Source of the DNA: Dactylonectria macrodidyma
Taxonomy: Eukaryota; Ascomycota; Sordariomycetes; Hypocreales; Nectriaceae
Assembly (NCBI GenBank): GCA_020744425.1
Contig: JAGMUV010000006.1
Location: 1,984,001 to 2,048,000, forward strand
Direction: 5' to 3'
DNA: 64,000 nt
The position numbers were made by a program, and so were the translations under genes. Position 1 is the first letter of the stretch, and each line of letters opens with the position of its first letter. Positions 36,689 to 49,040 of this stretch are shown in pieces. The notes beneath the pieces are model-generated. The model did not search any database. It saw only the letters and a list, made by a program, of their open reading frames with translations, and was not told the DNA's origin.

Positions 36689-36733
36689 TCACCAACAGGC
36701 CTTTCGAACAGCTCGTTGTCGTAGCACAACATC

Positions 36734-38599
36734 ATGAAGAAATATCTCGGCCTCAGGGGCAAGTCCCTCAATTGGGCTATCAGCACCGTCGCTGGTTGCG
36801 ATTTCTTGCTATTTGGTTACGGTATGTCCCTCCATGATGTACACCTTGCAATTCGTCACAATGGAGCCGAATTGCTTAGCATCCATCAGATGTAACAGTA
36901 CTGAATCGACACTGACGATGCGTTTTCAGACCAGGGTGTTATGGGTGGTATTCTCACCCTACCCATCTTCCTGTCCCAGTTTCCGGACATCAACGACAGT
37001 GAGGAAGGCATCAGTTCTGCACTCAAGTCCTCCCGCTCCTCTAACCAAGGTATCGCCATCGCCTCCTACAACCTGGGCTGTTTCCTTGGCGCCGTCATCA
37101 CCATTTTCATCGGAAACCCTCTTGGACGTAGACGGATCATCTTTCTCGGTACTGCTATCATGATTATTGGCGCAGCACTGCAGGCATCCGCTTTCTCCCT
37201 GACACATTTCATTGTTGGACGCATCATCACTGGCCTTGGAAACGGCGCCAACACCTCGACGGTACCTATGTGGCAATCTGAGACTTGTTCTTCGCACAAA
37301 CGAGGTAAATTGGTCATGGTCGAAGGAGCACTGATTACTGGAGGCATCATGATATCCTACTGGCTTGATTTCGGCCTCGCGTTTGCCCCCGGTTCAGTCG
37401 CTTGGCGATTCCCCATCGCTTTTCAAATCGTCTTCTGCATTTTCATCCTCACCTTCGTCATGAGCCTGCCCGAGTCTCCCAGATGGCTCATTCTCAAAGG
37501 CCGCGAAGATGAAGCTCGCGAAGTCATTGCTGCCATCGCCGACCTCGACGTGGGCGACAAGTTCGTCGTGAATGAATTCAAGGCCATCAAGGAGACTACC
37601 GAGGAGATGAGCAAAGGTACCTTTGCGGATCTTTTCAAGTGTAATAAGAACCGCAACTTCCACCGTACCACTCTCGCTTTTGTGAACCAGATGTTCCAAC
37701 AGGTAATTCTAATTTCTATCTCGGCTAATCAATTTTGAATTGTCACATTAACACCTTGGCCAGATTTGCGGAATCAACCTCATCACCTACTATGCGGCGA
37801 AGATCTACAGCGACCTGGGCATGTCTCCAATGATGTCCCGTCTTCTTGCTGCCTTAAATGGCACCGAATATTTCATCGCCTCGTGGCCCGCTGTCTGGCT
37901 GGTGGAGCGTGTTGGACGCCGCAAGCTGATGCTTTTCGGTGCGATTGGTCAAGCCGGCACTATGGCCATCCTATCAGGGGTTGGTTCTCTCGACAATAAG
38001 GCCTCCCAGATTTCTGGCATTGCGTTCCTCTTTGTCTTCAACACCTTCTTCGCTGTTGGTTGGTTGGGCATGACCTGGTTGTACCCGGCCGAGATCACTC
38101 CTCTGAGTATTCGTGCCCCCGCTAATGCTCTCTCCACGTCGTCTAACTGGATTTTCAACTTCATGGTGAGCCTAAATCGCCCCGTTTCGCATTGTTCTCT
38201 TGGCTAATACGTTTGAATCAGGTCGTCATGATCACCCCTGTGTGTTTCACTAATATCGGCCACCATACCTACACCTTGTTCTCCATCATCAACGCCTTGA
38301 TTGTGCCTGCGGTGTGGTACTTCTTCCCCGAGACCGCCTATCGGAGTCTCGAGGAAATGGACATCATCTTCCAGAAGGTTACTGGATGTAGTGCTGCGTT
38401 CGACGTCGTCAAACAGGCTGAGATCGAGCCATACCATTATGGCAAGCACGGCGAACAGCTGATCACCGTCAACGATAATGTCGAGAACGACGAAAAGACG
38501 ACCGCAGAGCACCGAAACGGCAGTCCGAGCAACGACAGTCTGAATGCCGCCATGTTTACGTCAACGGACGAGGAAAACCAGCGACGCGAGAAGGACTGA
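36734..38599 (+). CDS. Sugar transporter, major facilitator superfamily (sugar porter family)
   Basis: Four exons, 36734-36821, 36930-37702, 37764-38165 and 38222-38599, give 546 aa with 12 predicted membrane helices. Signature motifs: FGYDQGVMGG after helix 1 (restored by the first splice), NPLGRRR in the 2-3 loop, GRIITGLGNG, PESPRWLILKGR after helix 6, QQICGINLITYY across the second intron, ERVGRRKLM in the 8-9 loop, and FPETAYRSLEEMD after helix 12. The last is the usual PETxGxxLEE-type ending. The C-terminal tail is long, polar and Asn/Glu-rich. Such proteins import hexoses or other sugars by proton symport at the plasma membrane; substrate is not predictable here. No CAZyme or sugar-metabolism gene is adjacent. 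Confidence 0.93.
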
Positions 38600-40083
38600 A
38601 AAGGGCAAGGCCTTGTCGGGGCACCACGAAGCGGTTCTCACTGTCTTTGATTAATCTTCAGACAAAGTTGATTGTTTAGGGCACGGAAACAATGAGGCAC
38701 AAGCCCTCCGCGCTCAACAGGACCCAAAAACCCCCTACTTCGATTCTACCCTTCATACCAAGAGACTAGATAGCTGGGTGTCGCTAGATTTCTAGAAACT
38801 TTTATCAGCTAAATGTACACCATCTCTTGAGCATTACTACTTGAACCTTTCCTTTTTTGAAATGGAAAATCTTTGCCAACTAATCGGGATATTTTGGTGA
38901 TTAGAAGGTAACACTGAACTCTCACATCTTTTCTTGAGTCTGGTATATTCTTTCCGTTACTCGTTTAGTCACAAATATTCCCAGAAACCTTATCTCCACG
39001 AACCATCGCTCTATATTAGACACACCAAAACAGGGTCGAGTTGATCTGTAGATTCCCTAACTACATTATGTTCCTTGGTCTTATCGGTGTTTTCTGACTT
39101 AGAGATGATCAAATTGCCAGCTAATGACTAAACCAATTCGGTGCTCGCTCTCCTGTCCGCTAGTGTGCGAGACGACAAGATGGAACCCTCCTCATTAGAA
39201 ACACATTGACAATACTCAGACTTACATACAGCCTTCGAAGTTGTCCACTCCGAGCTTAGAGGCATACCACCGTCCCCAAGCAAACGGTGGCGTCGATTTA
39301 CATGACTATGGCGACATGACGTGACCCGAAGCCCCTTTTAAAACCTCGGTGTAAAGAGGCAACCTTGCACTCACCGTATCATGTTAGTATTCCAGTCGTA
39401 GAAGAAGAAACTATAGAGTCCGAGTTTGAGCATTCATTGGTAGCTGCACACGGCCACAAAGGGTCCAGCTTCAGCAGATGTGTCGACTCTTGGGTATCTC
39501 ATCCCTATAGCTCCAGCGTGATGACTCTGATACGATGCTACGCCTGTGTCTAGAAACGGTCAACTGATTTGATACTTGTGTATGGCCAGTCAATCTGAAT
39601 ATCGCCGCATTGAGCTGAAAACGTTTCAACAGCATCAAGCCCAGAATATGTGCACATCAAGCGGCGATCATTTGGCAATATACCAAACCTGTCACCAGTA
39701 GGGCTTCATCAGCCACCCACAAATCTTAGAGCGCGAATGGCACTAAAGTATGCTTGTCAAATTTACTTCCCCACGGCTGCTCCAAGCGTGTTGACAATGC
39801 TTTTGTCGGCGAGGGATTCCCGCTCATTCCTTCCATCGGAGCCAAGCATGCCCTCTAGCATTAGATAGTATTTCACGGCGGATATGAGCATTTGCGTGTT
39901 TATTTGTTTGTTTATTCCATTTGTCTATGTAGTAATGTGTACATGTGTAGCAGCTTCTTTGGTAAGACGTTGCGGACAATCAAGGCATCCAACCATGTGC
40001 TTTGTACAGGTATACTAAGTGGTATACAATCCCACTGAAAATGAACATTGGACGCCTTAACCAATGCATCCCAACGCAATTCC
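38600..40083. other. Intergenic region, at most one tiny ORF
   Basis: A/T-rich, with short ORFs only. The part just below 40084 is the likely 3' end of Rif1. One 42-codon minus-strand ORF is listed separately. Confidence 0.55.
39763..39891 (-). CDS. Possible 42-aa small protein or stray exon
   Basis: A 42-codon ORF reads MLISAVKYYLMLEGMLGSDG, then a charged linker and SIVNTLGAAVGK before TAA. The amphipathic start and end look protein-like, but I know no family and see no good splice sites. It lies beyond the Rif1 stop on the same strand, so it could be chance within a 3' untranslated region. Confidence 0.15.
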   Translation of the reverse strand: MLISAVKYYLMLEGMLGSDGRNERESLADKSIVNTLGAAVGK

Positions 40084-43000
40084 TTATCTTCCTCGCCTCT
40101 CAGCTTCAAAGAGCTCTCTCTTCATGTCCATCAACATGTCTTCCAGTTGGTAAACGTCGTCCCGAGACAATGCCGCCTCACGCAGCTCATTCAAACCTCC
40201 ACGTAAAAGGTTAATAATGGTGCTTGTCCGGTTCGATTCTTTCCTCGCTTCCCCGGTACTGGGAGCCCCTGAGTTCTCTGGCAATTCGGCTTCGAGTTTC
40301 TCAACCTCCTCAACCTCATCATCTTCCGCCTCGTCGAGCTCCATGGGGTCTTTCGAAATAGAAAGTGACGGCTCAGGTCCGTCTTCATGTTGCTGACTTT
40401 GCGAAGCGGCATTGGATTCTGTCACGAGTTGCGACATGAGCTCCTCGTCTGTGTCACCGCTATCACGCCCATCGACTCGATCAGCCTGCACAACTTCTTT
40501 GGAATCCGCCTGCTTGGGCTGTTTTGCCGATGCACCCTGTGCTTCATTGTCCAGGTACTTTTTGCTCTTCATCCCTGCATTTCGTCTGGACGAACGCCGT
40601 GTGGCTGGGATGGGTGAGTTGTTCTCCAGGGATTTTGGCTCGCTCTCATCAGGTTGGATGTGTGGCGTAGCACCACCCGATCGCTTCCTCTTGCTGCGAG
40701 TTTCGGAATACATCATTGATCGTCTCCGCTTTCTCCTACTCTGTGACTGGCTCTGAGGCTGGCTCTGCGAGGCCTCTGATTCCTCGTTTGCGGGGGTCGA
40801 TGGGATCATTGGTGATATGGATCGTGCCTGTTTTGTCTTCTCCGGTGACGCTGACGCTAAAGAGTCATCCTGAACCATGACGCATTCAGTTGCAGGTTGA
40901 CTTGCTTTCTTCTCAGAAGAGGCTGAATGAAACTTGTCAAATGGCAAGTTGCATTGTCTCGCCTCAAGCTCGACGACGAGTCTCATCATGCTGCTTTCAT
41001 CGACCTCACTAAGCTCAAAGGAAGAATCATGCTCCTGGCTACCTGCCAACTCTGAAGCCAAAACGGGCGCTTCCTCGCGTGATGGGTCTTCAGGACTACT
41101 CCTAGCGTCCACGTATTCATCATCTGCAGACTTAGGTGTGTCTTGTCCTTTGTTGTCAGGTGATGTAGTCCGACGAGACGGCGTGGATGGAGCCTCGACG
41201 GCTATCTCGCTGGACTCTGTCTTCACCTCAGCTGGAACTATGGGCTTAGGTGCTGGGGCGGGGATTGGTGACGTTTCCTCGGTAGGAACACTCGAGGGTA
41301 TGACTTGCGGGTCGAACCGGGAGCTCGATCTCGTCTTCCTCCGACTTCGTCTCCGCATGTTGCTTTCCTCGGAGTCAATTTGAGGAGCCTGGCTTTCGCG
41401 GGTTGCCTTTTGGTGACTGGTTGGTGGCGTTCCTGGAGGTGAAGAGAATTCCCAATTCACCAGTGAGCTGCGTCCTCGGGATCTCGTCTGGATCTCTGAC
41501 AATAACGGGTTAGGTCTTGGCTCTGGCGGTGATGAAGGGGGATCATTGTAGTCCTCCATCTGTAAGGCCTGCCCTCGTCGTGGGGTGGGGGTTAAGCTGA
41601 TGAACTCCTCGTAGGACGCGGGTGGTTCGGGAGTCGTGTCTTGGCGTCGCGTTCTACTACTAACGGGCGTTCCTTTAGCTCGAGAACGGGTTCTCGGGCT
41701 AGACCTGACGGCTGGAATAACACCAGCGTTCTCTTGTTGTCGTTGTCGAACCTCCTTTTGTCTTTCGGTGAGATGCTGAGACTCCTCTGCCAAAGGTGAT
41801 GAAGGTGCGATTGGTGCAAACTGAATCTGGGAGTTGTCATGGCGTAAGCGAGACTTTGTCTTTCGTTTCGCTGATTTCGTTTGTGCCACATCGGGGGTAG
41901 CCTCCCTCCGACGCTTTCGAGTCATTGGTCCATTGAAGCTTCCTTTTGTGAAAGATGCCGCTGGCGGTGTCGCTTGTTCAGCCTCGGGCCGAGACGACTT
42001 GGTAGATGAGAGAGCAATGAAGCTAAGCTCGTCCTGGGAGCCGATGAATGATTGGGCCTGGGCACCAAACTCGCAACTTGATTCCTCAATGCCCGGAAAT
42101 GACACATCCACCTGGGGGCGCAAGGCCGTGATAATTGCCTTGAGGCTGTCGGAGCACTCCAGGCCATCCTCGTCTTTAAACATAGAGTTCCAGGTCTCGG
42201 CCATCTTGTTTACCATGTATCGGTGCTTGCTTTTGAATCCCGCTGATATGAGCGGCTCGATAAGGTTGAGGTCCTTATTCTCAAGATGGCCAAGGGATAT
42301 CAAATGGACATTGATAGCATCCCAGATTAATCGCAACTAATGAATGTTAGATTGCTTGTCACATATGATCAAGGTTCACTTACTGCGCTAGACACAGGAG
42401 AGCCGTCGCTCAGTTTCAACTGAGCCTTGTCGTCCTGGATCCACGGAGCAAGTCCGTCCTGCAACTTGGACAGGGTTTTTACTCCAGTCTGCGGGAATGA
42501 TGCGGTCAAGAAAGCATTGATAGACTCGATGTAAGAGGCAATGGGCACTTTATCATCTGAGTTGGCCAAGTCGTTATACAGGTATTGCATGCTTTGCTCC
42601 TGGAGCTTGTAAAGGTTATCAAAGGGATCAAATGTCGAAGCCCGGGAGATGGTCGGAGGGGCTCCCCATAGCCGTCGTCGAGCAGCCTCTACGGCTTGGC
42701 GGTCTCGGGGCAGCTTTGCAACCTTGAAGAGCATCGTTGTCACGGTGAGAGTCGTCTGGCTAGACTTGACTGAACCCTTGAAGAAGTTTTCCAGGAGTAT
42801 CTTGGCAATAGGTTCCACAAGACCAAGTGCACGACCTGCATCCCCACACTCCTGCACAACGTGGTCTGAGAGGAAGTTGAAGAGCGAGAACCAGGCTGTG
42901 GAAGGCAGGTTAGGGTGGGACAACAGACCACGTTCTAGAAGTGATACGACTTCTCGATACTCGGGACCGAGAAGCCGTTCGCTGCTAGGGGGAACAGAGC

Positions 43001-45413
43001 TAGAAAACATCTGTTCCAAAGTCAAACGCATATTATCCGCAGCCAAGACCCACGGGCCGTAAGGCGCTTGAGCATCCCGGGGTAGTAATCGAAGCATCTC
43101 ACGAGTGTGTTCAACACGAATCTTGGTACTCTTTTCGTTGAAAAACGGTTCGAACACTGACTGGAAGAAATCGCAAAGTGCCTTATCGTCAGTGGCGCCA
43201 GGGGGAACAGAGCAAAGTATGGAGAAAAGATGATAGACAGGCGCCTGAGCAGCGCCCCGCGACTTGTCGGGCCGATGGGATGGTGTTGAGGAAGGCTCGA
43301 ACGTATTGCTCATGGATAGAGAAAGTCTCTTCTCCGTAAAAGGAAGTAGGCCAAGACTGGTAACAAGGACGTGGATAAAATTCTTCACGCTGGGAAGGAA
43401 TTTCGAATTCACAGACTCCTCGCTCTCAGGGTATCCTTGAGACCACACCTTGGAAAGGACACCAAAAGCATAAGCAAAGAACTTGGCAGTGTCATCGGAA
43501 ACTTTGATGTCCTTCGCCGAAGCGACCGCAATAGATCCGACTAGTGCTTGCCATAGTCGGTATGTCAAGCTCTCCTTGTTGGCGAGATCGGTGAACTTCT
43601 TCTCCAAAATTGGGCCAACCAACTGGAAGACTTTCTCGGAATTTCGGCGAGTCCATTTCGAATCGATGGGAGGAAGTTCCTCAGGTGTAACCAATGGCAT
43701 GTCCCGAATACGATCCTCCCTCCAGCTTCGGGGTGTCGAAACATCCAAAAGACCAGCTAGTATTCGAGAAGCTTGTAGCATTGAGTCGCCATGGGTCTCG
43801 GGCTTTCCGTCCAGGTTGATGAGCTGTGCCACGACTGGTTGAAGTGCGAGGTCCCAGACTGTGTCGGTCGAGGAATTGTCATGTGGACGGAAAGCATAAT
43901 AGTATAGATTGCAGATTCCACCAATGACAATCCTCCGTAGCTTCATGCCCTCCTCGGCTTGTTTCGTACTGACTTTCCTTCGCAGCTGGCTAATTAGAGG
44001 TTGAGCTAGCAACCCAAGAGCCTTGGGTGCCGTTTTCGTGTCGACAAGGGAAAGGTAGACATATCGGTTCCAAGCATAATTCGCTTCTTGTTTGGTTTGT
44101 GTGTCAGTCGTGTTGAACGCAGACTGAGCAAGTTTTAGCCAGGGACCAAAGTACTGCCATCTGTCAAGTGGACAGCGAAGAAACAAAGTCACGGCACTCC
44201 AGATCTGGGGCACGGCAGAGGAACATGCCCTATCCTTAACCATAGCCTCGAGTTTTCGAATGTAAAACTCAATGTAGGTCTCTTCACCATCCATTGTCTG
44301 GAAAATCTCGGTTGCCTTGCGCATGATTTGCTTTTCATTTCGAAGTGAGAATCCAGCGTCGGCACCTAAACTGATGGCCTGGGCGCGGATGTCCCTTATT
44401 GTGCTCATCATGTCGGTGAACATGTCCATCATCCAATCTGCGTGAATAGCCATGTGGTTTCGAGATTGCTTGATGAGGCGCTTGTAGATTTGGATACGGC
44501 CCATAACGATACTCTTGCCCGTCAAACGGTCCTCGATCTTGTGCATAGACGTTACTAGTCGGCCGACTCGATCCAAGGTCATGACCTTGACGGGGAAAGA
44601 TTGGAAAGCGACAACTTGCATCAGATGGCGAACGAGGTCCTTGGGCACGGCCGGGTCGTCGAAGGATCGGATGCAATGATCGATGATGAAGACTCCGAAG
44701 TCGGAAGTGAGCGTCGAAGCGATGGCCTGGAAGTGCAAAAAAGTAGTGAGTAGGGTCAAGGCGTGGTTGATGAGAGAATAATCGGGGGAGCCATTCTCGG
44801 TCCTTGACTTGACGTCGCGCTGAATGAACTGCATGAAGAGGCTCATCTTATCCTGCAAGGCAACCCGATCAGGCAAGTTGTTGGAAGCCTTGAGAGCTCG
44901 AGAAAGCATCATGTAGGCATCAAGGCGCGAGTCCCGGTCAGAACCAGCAAGCTGCTTGATGGTTGATTCCAACATCTCGGCAATGTTGGCTTGGCTTGAA
45001 AGGCCATCGAGGTTGCCATGTAGCGACGAAGCCAGGGGATTGGGAGAGGGTGAAGGCTTGAGAATGCCCTTGATGGGCCTCGAGACAGGTGTTGGAGCCG
45101 CAAGGGGCGATGACCGATTCAGCTTGTTGCCTTCTTGATATTGGGGTGGATCTTTGTATTCGGTATGGGCCGACCACTCGACTTTTTTCCTTAATCGTTT
45201 CGAAGGTGAGTTGGAGTTGGTTGCGCCGGTCGACAGGGGAGAATTCGGATTCGGCGGCGTGGAGAGTTGCAGTCGAGGGTTAAAAGGGCTACGGGCGAGA
45301 ACCGCAGCCTTAAGACAGAGCCGAGACTCGGGGAACGTCTCTCGAGGAGGAGTTGGCGGCCGGGTCGGCAGTGACTCGATGACTGTGTTTGAGGCCGGGG
45401 CTGAAGATGCCAT
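40084..45413 (-). CDS. RIF1: Rif1-type telomere and replication-timing regulator
   Basis: Two exons, 45413-42384 and 42336-40084, give 1760 aa. The 47-nt intron has a GTAAGT donor and TTAG acceptor and joins SPVSSA to LRLIWDAINVH. The first half is a long alpha-helical (HEAT-like) array typical of the Rif1 N-terminal domain (DRDSRLDAYMMLSRALK, WMMDMFTDMMSTIRDIR, PQIWSAVTLFLRCPLDRW). The second half is disordered, with many RRSRRK/SQ/TP patches and DDE acidic runs. Two apparent PP1-docking motifs lie near the N-terminus: KVEW (77-80, RVxF type) and GILK (116-119, SILK type). This order and spacing suit a Rif1 that recruits protein phosphatase 1 to oppose DDK at origins. In-frame upstream codons to 45632 look like leader, and I start at MASSAPASN. 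Confidence 0.93.
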
Positions 45414-46613
45414 GTCTGCCACTGCCAGGCAGCGTTGGCGATCTAGGCAGCAGGGAATTGGCCGAGCAACCGTCACAGACGCATATATCCGAAGGTCTGG
45501 GCGCTGTCGAGAATGGACTGGGCAGGCCAGCAAAGTGACGGAATACTTGATATTCAGATGCCTTTTCGAAGGCTTCTTCGGTGAGGAGGAGGGAGCGTAA
45601 AGGCGGCGGCAGATGGATGGTTGTCTGGTCAAAGGCGTGTGGCGTCGGAGCTTTGGGTGGACGCTGGGCGTGGCAGGGCTAATTTAGTCCTGGTCAATGT
45701 GACCCCAGGTAAAAGTCCTTTCATCAGGCTTCGACACGACCCCAGCCGCGGTTTTCTTGCCTAGCCAACGCGTCAAAAGCGCGTGCGTTAGGTGGTCGGG
45801 ATGCAGAATCAATTAAACGAGAGGTCCGTGCGCCACGCGAGTCGAAAAGTGTCAAGCCTCAAGGAGACTCTCATCAGCCACAGTGGACATGAATGATTCG
45901 TTGCTCATAATAATCGGGCCTGGCTTGCCATGGTGACTGCTGTACGGAGTAGATAATACATAAGGTACCTAGGTAGGTAGGTAGGTAGATGAATAGAAAG
46001 AGGGCTCGCGACTAGGTACTACTACCACCTGCGGCTAAAGATGCAGCCATCGTAGCTGCTATTGCAAGCTGTGGCACAGGTCCAACCATCACAGCCGCTG
46101 GCAAGCTGCTGTAAGTTAGGTAGGTACATACCTAGATGAGTCCATGCTGCACTCAAATCTGTGCCAATTCAACAGTATCCCTTGCGTGGCCAATATATGG
46201 ATTCATGGAAACCAATTCACTTCATCAATAATTTAATAGCAGAAAACTGGTTAAGCGTCATCCATGTGTCGCTCCCTTGGATTATTTATTTTAAGCGCGC
46301 CGATCAAGCAACAATAGGTGGATAGAGTGGTGTTGAGGTAGGTGGTTGGTACTGTAGCCAGTAGCAATAGCGCTTGTTACCTTGATGTAGCCACTAATGG
46401 GATTAATAACCAGGAGCGACGGTCAGCACAGGCAGGTGTCAAGCAACTGACGCATCCACACTAATTGGAACCTTACTTGCTTTCAGCATCCAGAGACCCG
46501 TCCTCCGTCACTCACAAGGCGAGCTCAATCTTAGCAATACCAACAACATTGTCGCCGTCTCTTTGCTCACTGGCTATCTATCCATCTACCCATCACTCAA
46601 CATCACCATTATC
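45414..46613. promoter_or_regulatory. Divergent intergenic region between RIF1 and RIC8
   Basis: 1.2 kb between two start codons with no supported ORF. It holds a TAGG microsatellite at 45970-45988, TGTACGGAGTA at 45941-45951, and a CT-rich leader directly before 46614. It probably contains both promoters; no specific factor sites are claimed. Confidence 0.55.
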
Positions 46614-48245
46614 ATGGCAGGACTCGGTACAGCCACTGGTCCAGGTGAGTGCATTTCACCCTTCTCATCGGCCGATGTCCCAGCCACTGATGTTATCCAG
46701 CCAAGCTCAAGGCTGTGACCGACCTAGTCAAGCTTCTCACTGATGACCTGGACAAGGTCATTTTGCTTCCCAATGGCGCGTATCTGCACTCCAGTGGATG
46801 AGGCATAATCTCCTGATACTTTGTACAGACCGCGATACCGCCCTGGAGGAACTCAAGATATATGGACGCGACCCCAGGAATGCCGACCCTATATTCACCA
46901 AAGAGGTGAGTGCACACCCGCCCTTGCGCACAGCTCTGCCGAGCCAGCACTGACGCTCCACTAGGGTATCTCGATGATCCTACGACATGCGTTCTACAGC
47001 CCGTCAAGCAAGACCGCCCGCGCTGCCCTTCGCGTGCTGGCTAACGCCATGCTTCTGAAGCCCGAAACTCGTCAAATATTTGTCGATATGGATTTCGCGC
47101 CCAGGGCCTGCAAAGAACTCAAGACTGACAGTTTCGAAGACGAGTTTCTCATCTCCCGCATATTGTTCCTGTCGACGTACGCCAATAAAATCGATCTCAA
47201 GGAGCTTGTCGACAAGCATCGCCTTGCGGAACGCATTATTGACAATCTTGGTCGCCACGTCAAAGATCGGTCCAAAAGTTCCTGGGCCTCCGGTGAGCCC
47301 ATGCAGGACATGGCGCTCGTTGAGACCTTGAAACTCATGTTCAATCTTACTCACCACTTACCTGACCACATTTCCCCATTCATGCCCGCGCTACCTCATA
47401 TTTTACCATTGCTGTGGAAACGACAGGACATACCATCGGAGAAGCCACTGGATCCTCCTTTTGGGCCTCTTGTCAATGCTCTTCTGAATCTCGATCTGCA
47501 ATCAGAAAAGTACAAGAATGACATTTATCCCAAGAGTAACAACAATATGATCGCAGAACGACTCATCGACATCTTGGACCCAGCTCTGAAGGCCTACCGT
47601 GACAACGAGCTGGAGTCTGTTGTGACTCCACTGGTCAGCGTTATCCGAAGCATCCACGAGCCTGCACCAGAGACGACAAAGGAGTACATTCGAGGTAGGC
47701 TCCTCCCGACAGCTGAAGATCGAGAAAACGTTCTTGGCGAGGGCACAACGCTCTCTGCCAGGCTTCTCAAAAATTCCACTAACCCTACCACGCCCGCGTT
47801 GCGGGAAGCCATTTCTCATCTCCTTTTTGACATGTCGGATAGAGACGCTTCCAAATTCGTTGAGAATGTTGGCTATGGGTTTGCGTCTGGTTTCCTATTC
47901 CAGAACAACGTCCCTGTCCCTGCGTCGGCCTCAGAGGCATTCAGCAAGAGTGATGTTGCTGGTGCACAGAAGCCTGTCAATCCCATCACGGGTCAATTCA
48001 TTGATGCGGAGAAATATGAGAACCTCCCAGATATGACACAGGAGGAAAAAGAGCGAGAGGCGGAGAGGCTCTATGTCACATTCGAACGGTGAGTAGCTCG
48101 ATGTAAGGAGTATTGGTCATAGCGTTAACCCGATTTCAGCTTGAAAAAGCTCGGCATTATTAATGTCGAGAATCCTGTAGAGACCGCAATTAGGTCGGGT
48201 CAGTTTCGAGAACTCAAGGATGATGAGGTTGAGGAGCTAGACTGA
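46614..48245 (+). CDS. RIC8: Ric8 (synembryn), guanine-nucleotide exchange factor/chaperone for G-alpha
   Basis: Ric8 is an armadillo-like protein that folds and activates heterotrimeric G-alpha subunits, needed for fungal growth and development. My model has exons 46614-46644, 46701-46775, 46829-46905, 46965-48088 and 48140-48245, 470 aa. Exons 1, 3, 4 and 5 have ordinary GT-AG borders. Family features: LEELKIYGRDPRNADPIFTK, SSKTARAALRVLANAMLLKPE, LISRILFLSTYAN, LVETLKLMFNLTHHLP, FGPLVNALLNLDL and NPITGQFIDAE followed by the acidic helical end. The second intron is odd. A GT donor at 46757 loses frame. A GC donor (GCGCGT at 46776) or a 35-nt GT intron at 46794 keeps frame; the GC version gives LLPNDRDTALEEL, which suits the family best. 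Confidence 0.9.
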
Positions 48246-49040
48246 GTGTAGCAACAATTGACCCCGTCATGGCTTTATAGTACATCATGCTTGCATGTGT
48301 CGTTTGTCATGGGTTTCAGCGAAGGACTAGTCAAACGGGGTACTGGTGGTTTCGGAGCCATACGGCATGGGGAGCAAAAAGCTGGTCGTGACCTGCATGT
48401 TTCGATTGTGACGCAGCGTATGGTCAATGGAGTTTTTTTTTGCAGATCGCCGTAAAGCAAATGATTCACTCACTCTGCTGTTGCAACTAGAAGACTTTGG
48501 TGGCTGCCCAAGAATAAATATCGCAGCACACGACAATCCGTACTACCTCCTTCTCTTTCCTCCTCTCATCATTCTCATTACGCAGCCTTGCCATCAACGA
48601 CTATACCGGCTCCAGCCCGCCTCTGCTCATGATAGTGAGCATCAATTCGAGTTCTGGAGCAAGCAGTTTGTTCTGTGGTTAGGAGGCCCCAAGCAACAAG
48701 CTTCACAAACCAGGTGTTGCCAACTGCAAACCTACCTATGTGATTCGGCGCGCCTGGACTATCAGTTTGTAAGGTCTCTGATTCAACAAAGCCAACTCCT
48801 ATCTTGCCGTCCACGGATATTGCAGGCGCCGATGAAATTTTGGGGCGCGACAATACATATATACTATTTCACGCGTCCTCCAAGCCTCCAAACATAAGAA
48901 CCTTCAACTCGCCCACTAAAATCTCCTACGCTGACAGACAAACATTCAACCACTAGCAAGAGGTGTTTTTCTGGCTGAGCATCACACGCTGTCCGATCAT
49001 CTCATGAACAGTTATCTCAGCCGCTCACCTATCCGTGACG
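48246..49040. other. Intergenic region between RIC8 and the chromodomain gene
   Basis: An open frame at 48427-48897 (156 codons) has no recognisable features and unusual composition (Gln/Leu/Tyr/His-rich), so I treat it as noncoding. The region should carry the 3' end of RIC8 and the promoter of the chromodomain gene. Confidence 0.5.

Larger units (their letters stand above)
29396..36733. other. 7.3-kb region without a convincing gene
   Basis: Neither strand has an ORF with recognisable domains; the longest are under 200 codons with unlikely composition. It contains an 18-base T run (31063-31080), a 24-base G run (31664-31687), a GA tract (about 35167-35183) and a perfect 12-bp palindrome TACTACGTAGTA (30576-30587). 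32000-34900 is A/T-richer. It may hold decayed transposons, noncoding RNA or fast-evolving genes I cannot detect. The last few hundred bases are the transporter promoter. Confidence 0.5.

Noticed and set aside
48427..48897. 156-codon ORF upstream of the chromodomain gene
   Set aside because: Composition unlike the neighbouring proteins, no domain; probably promoter and leader DNA.
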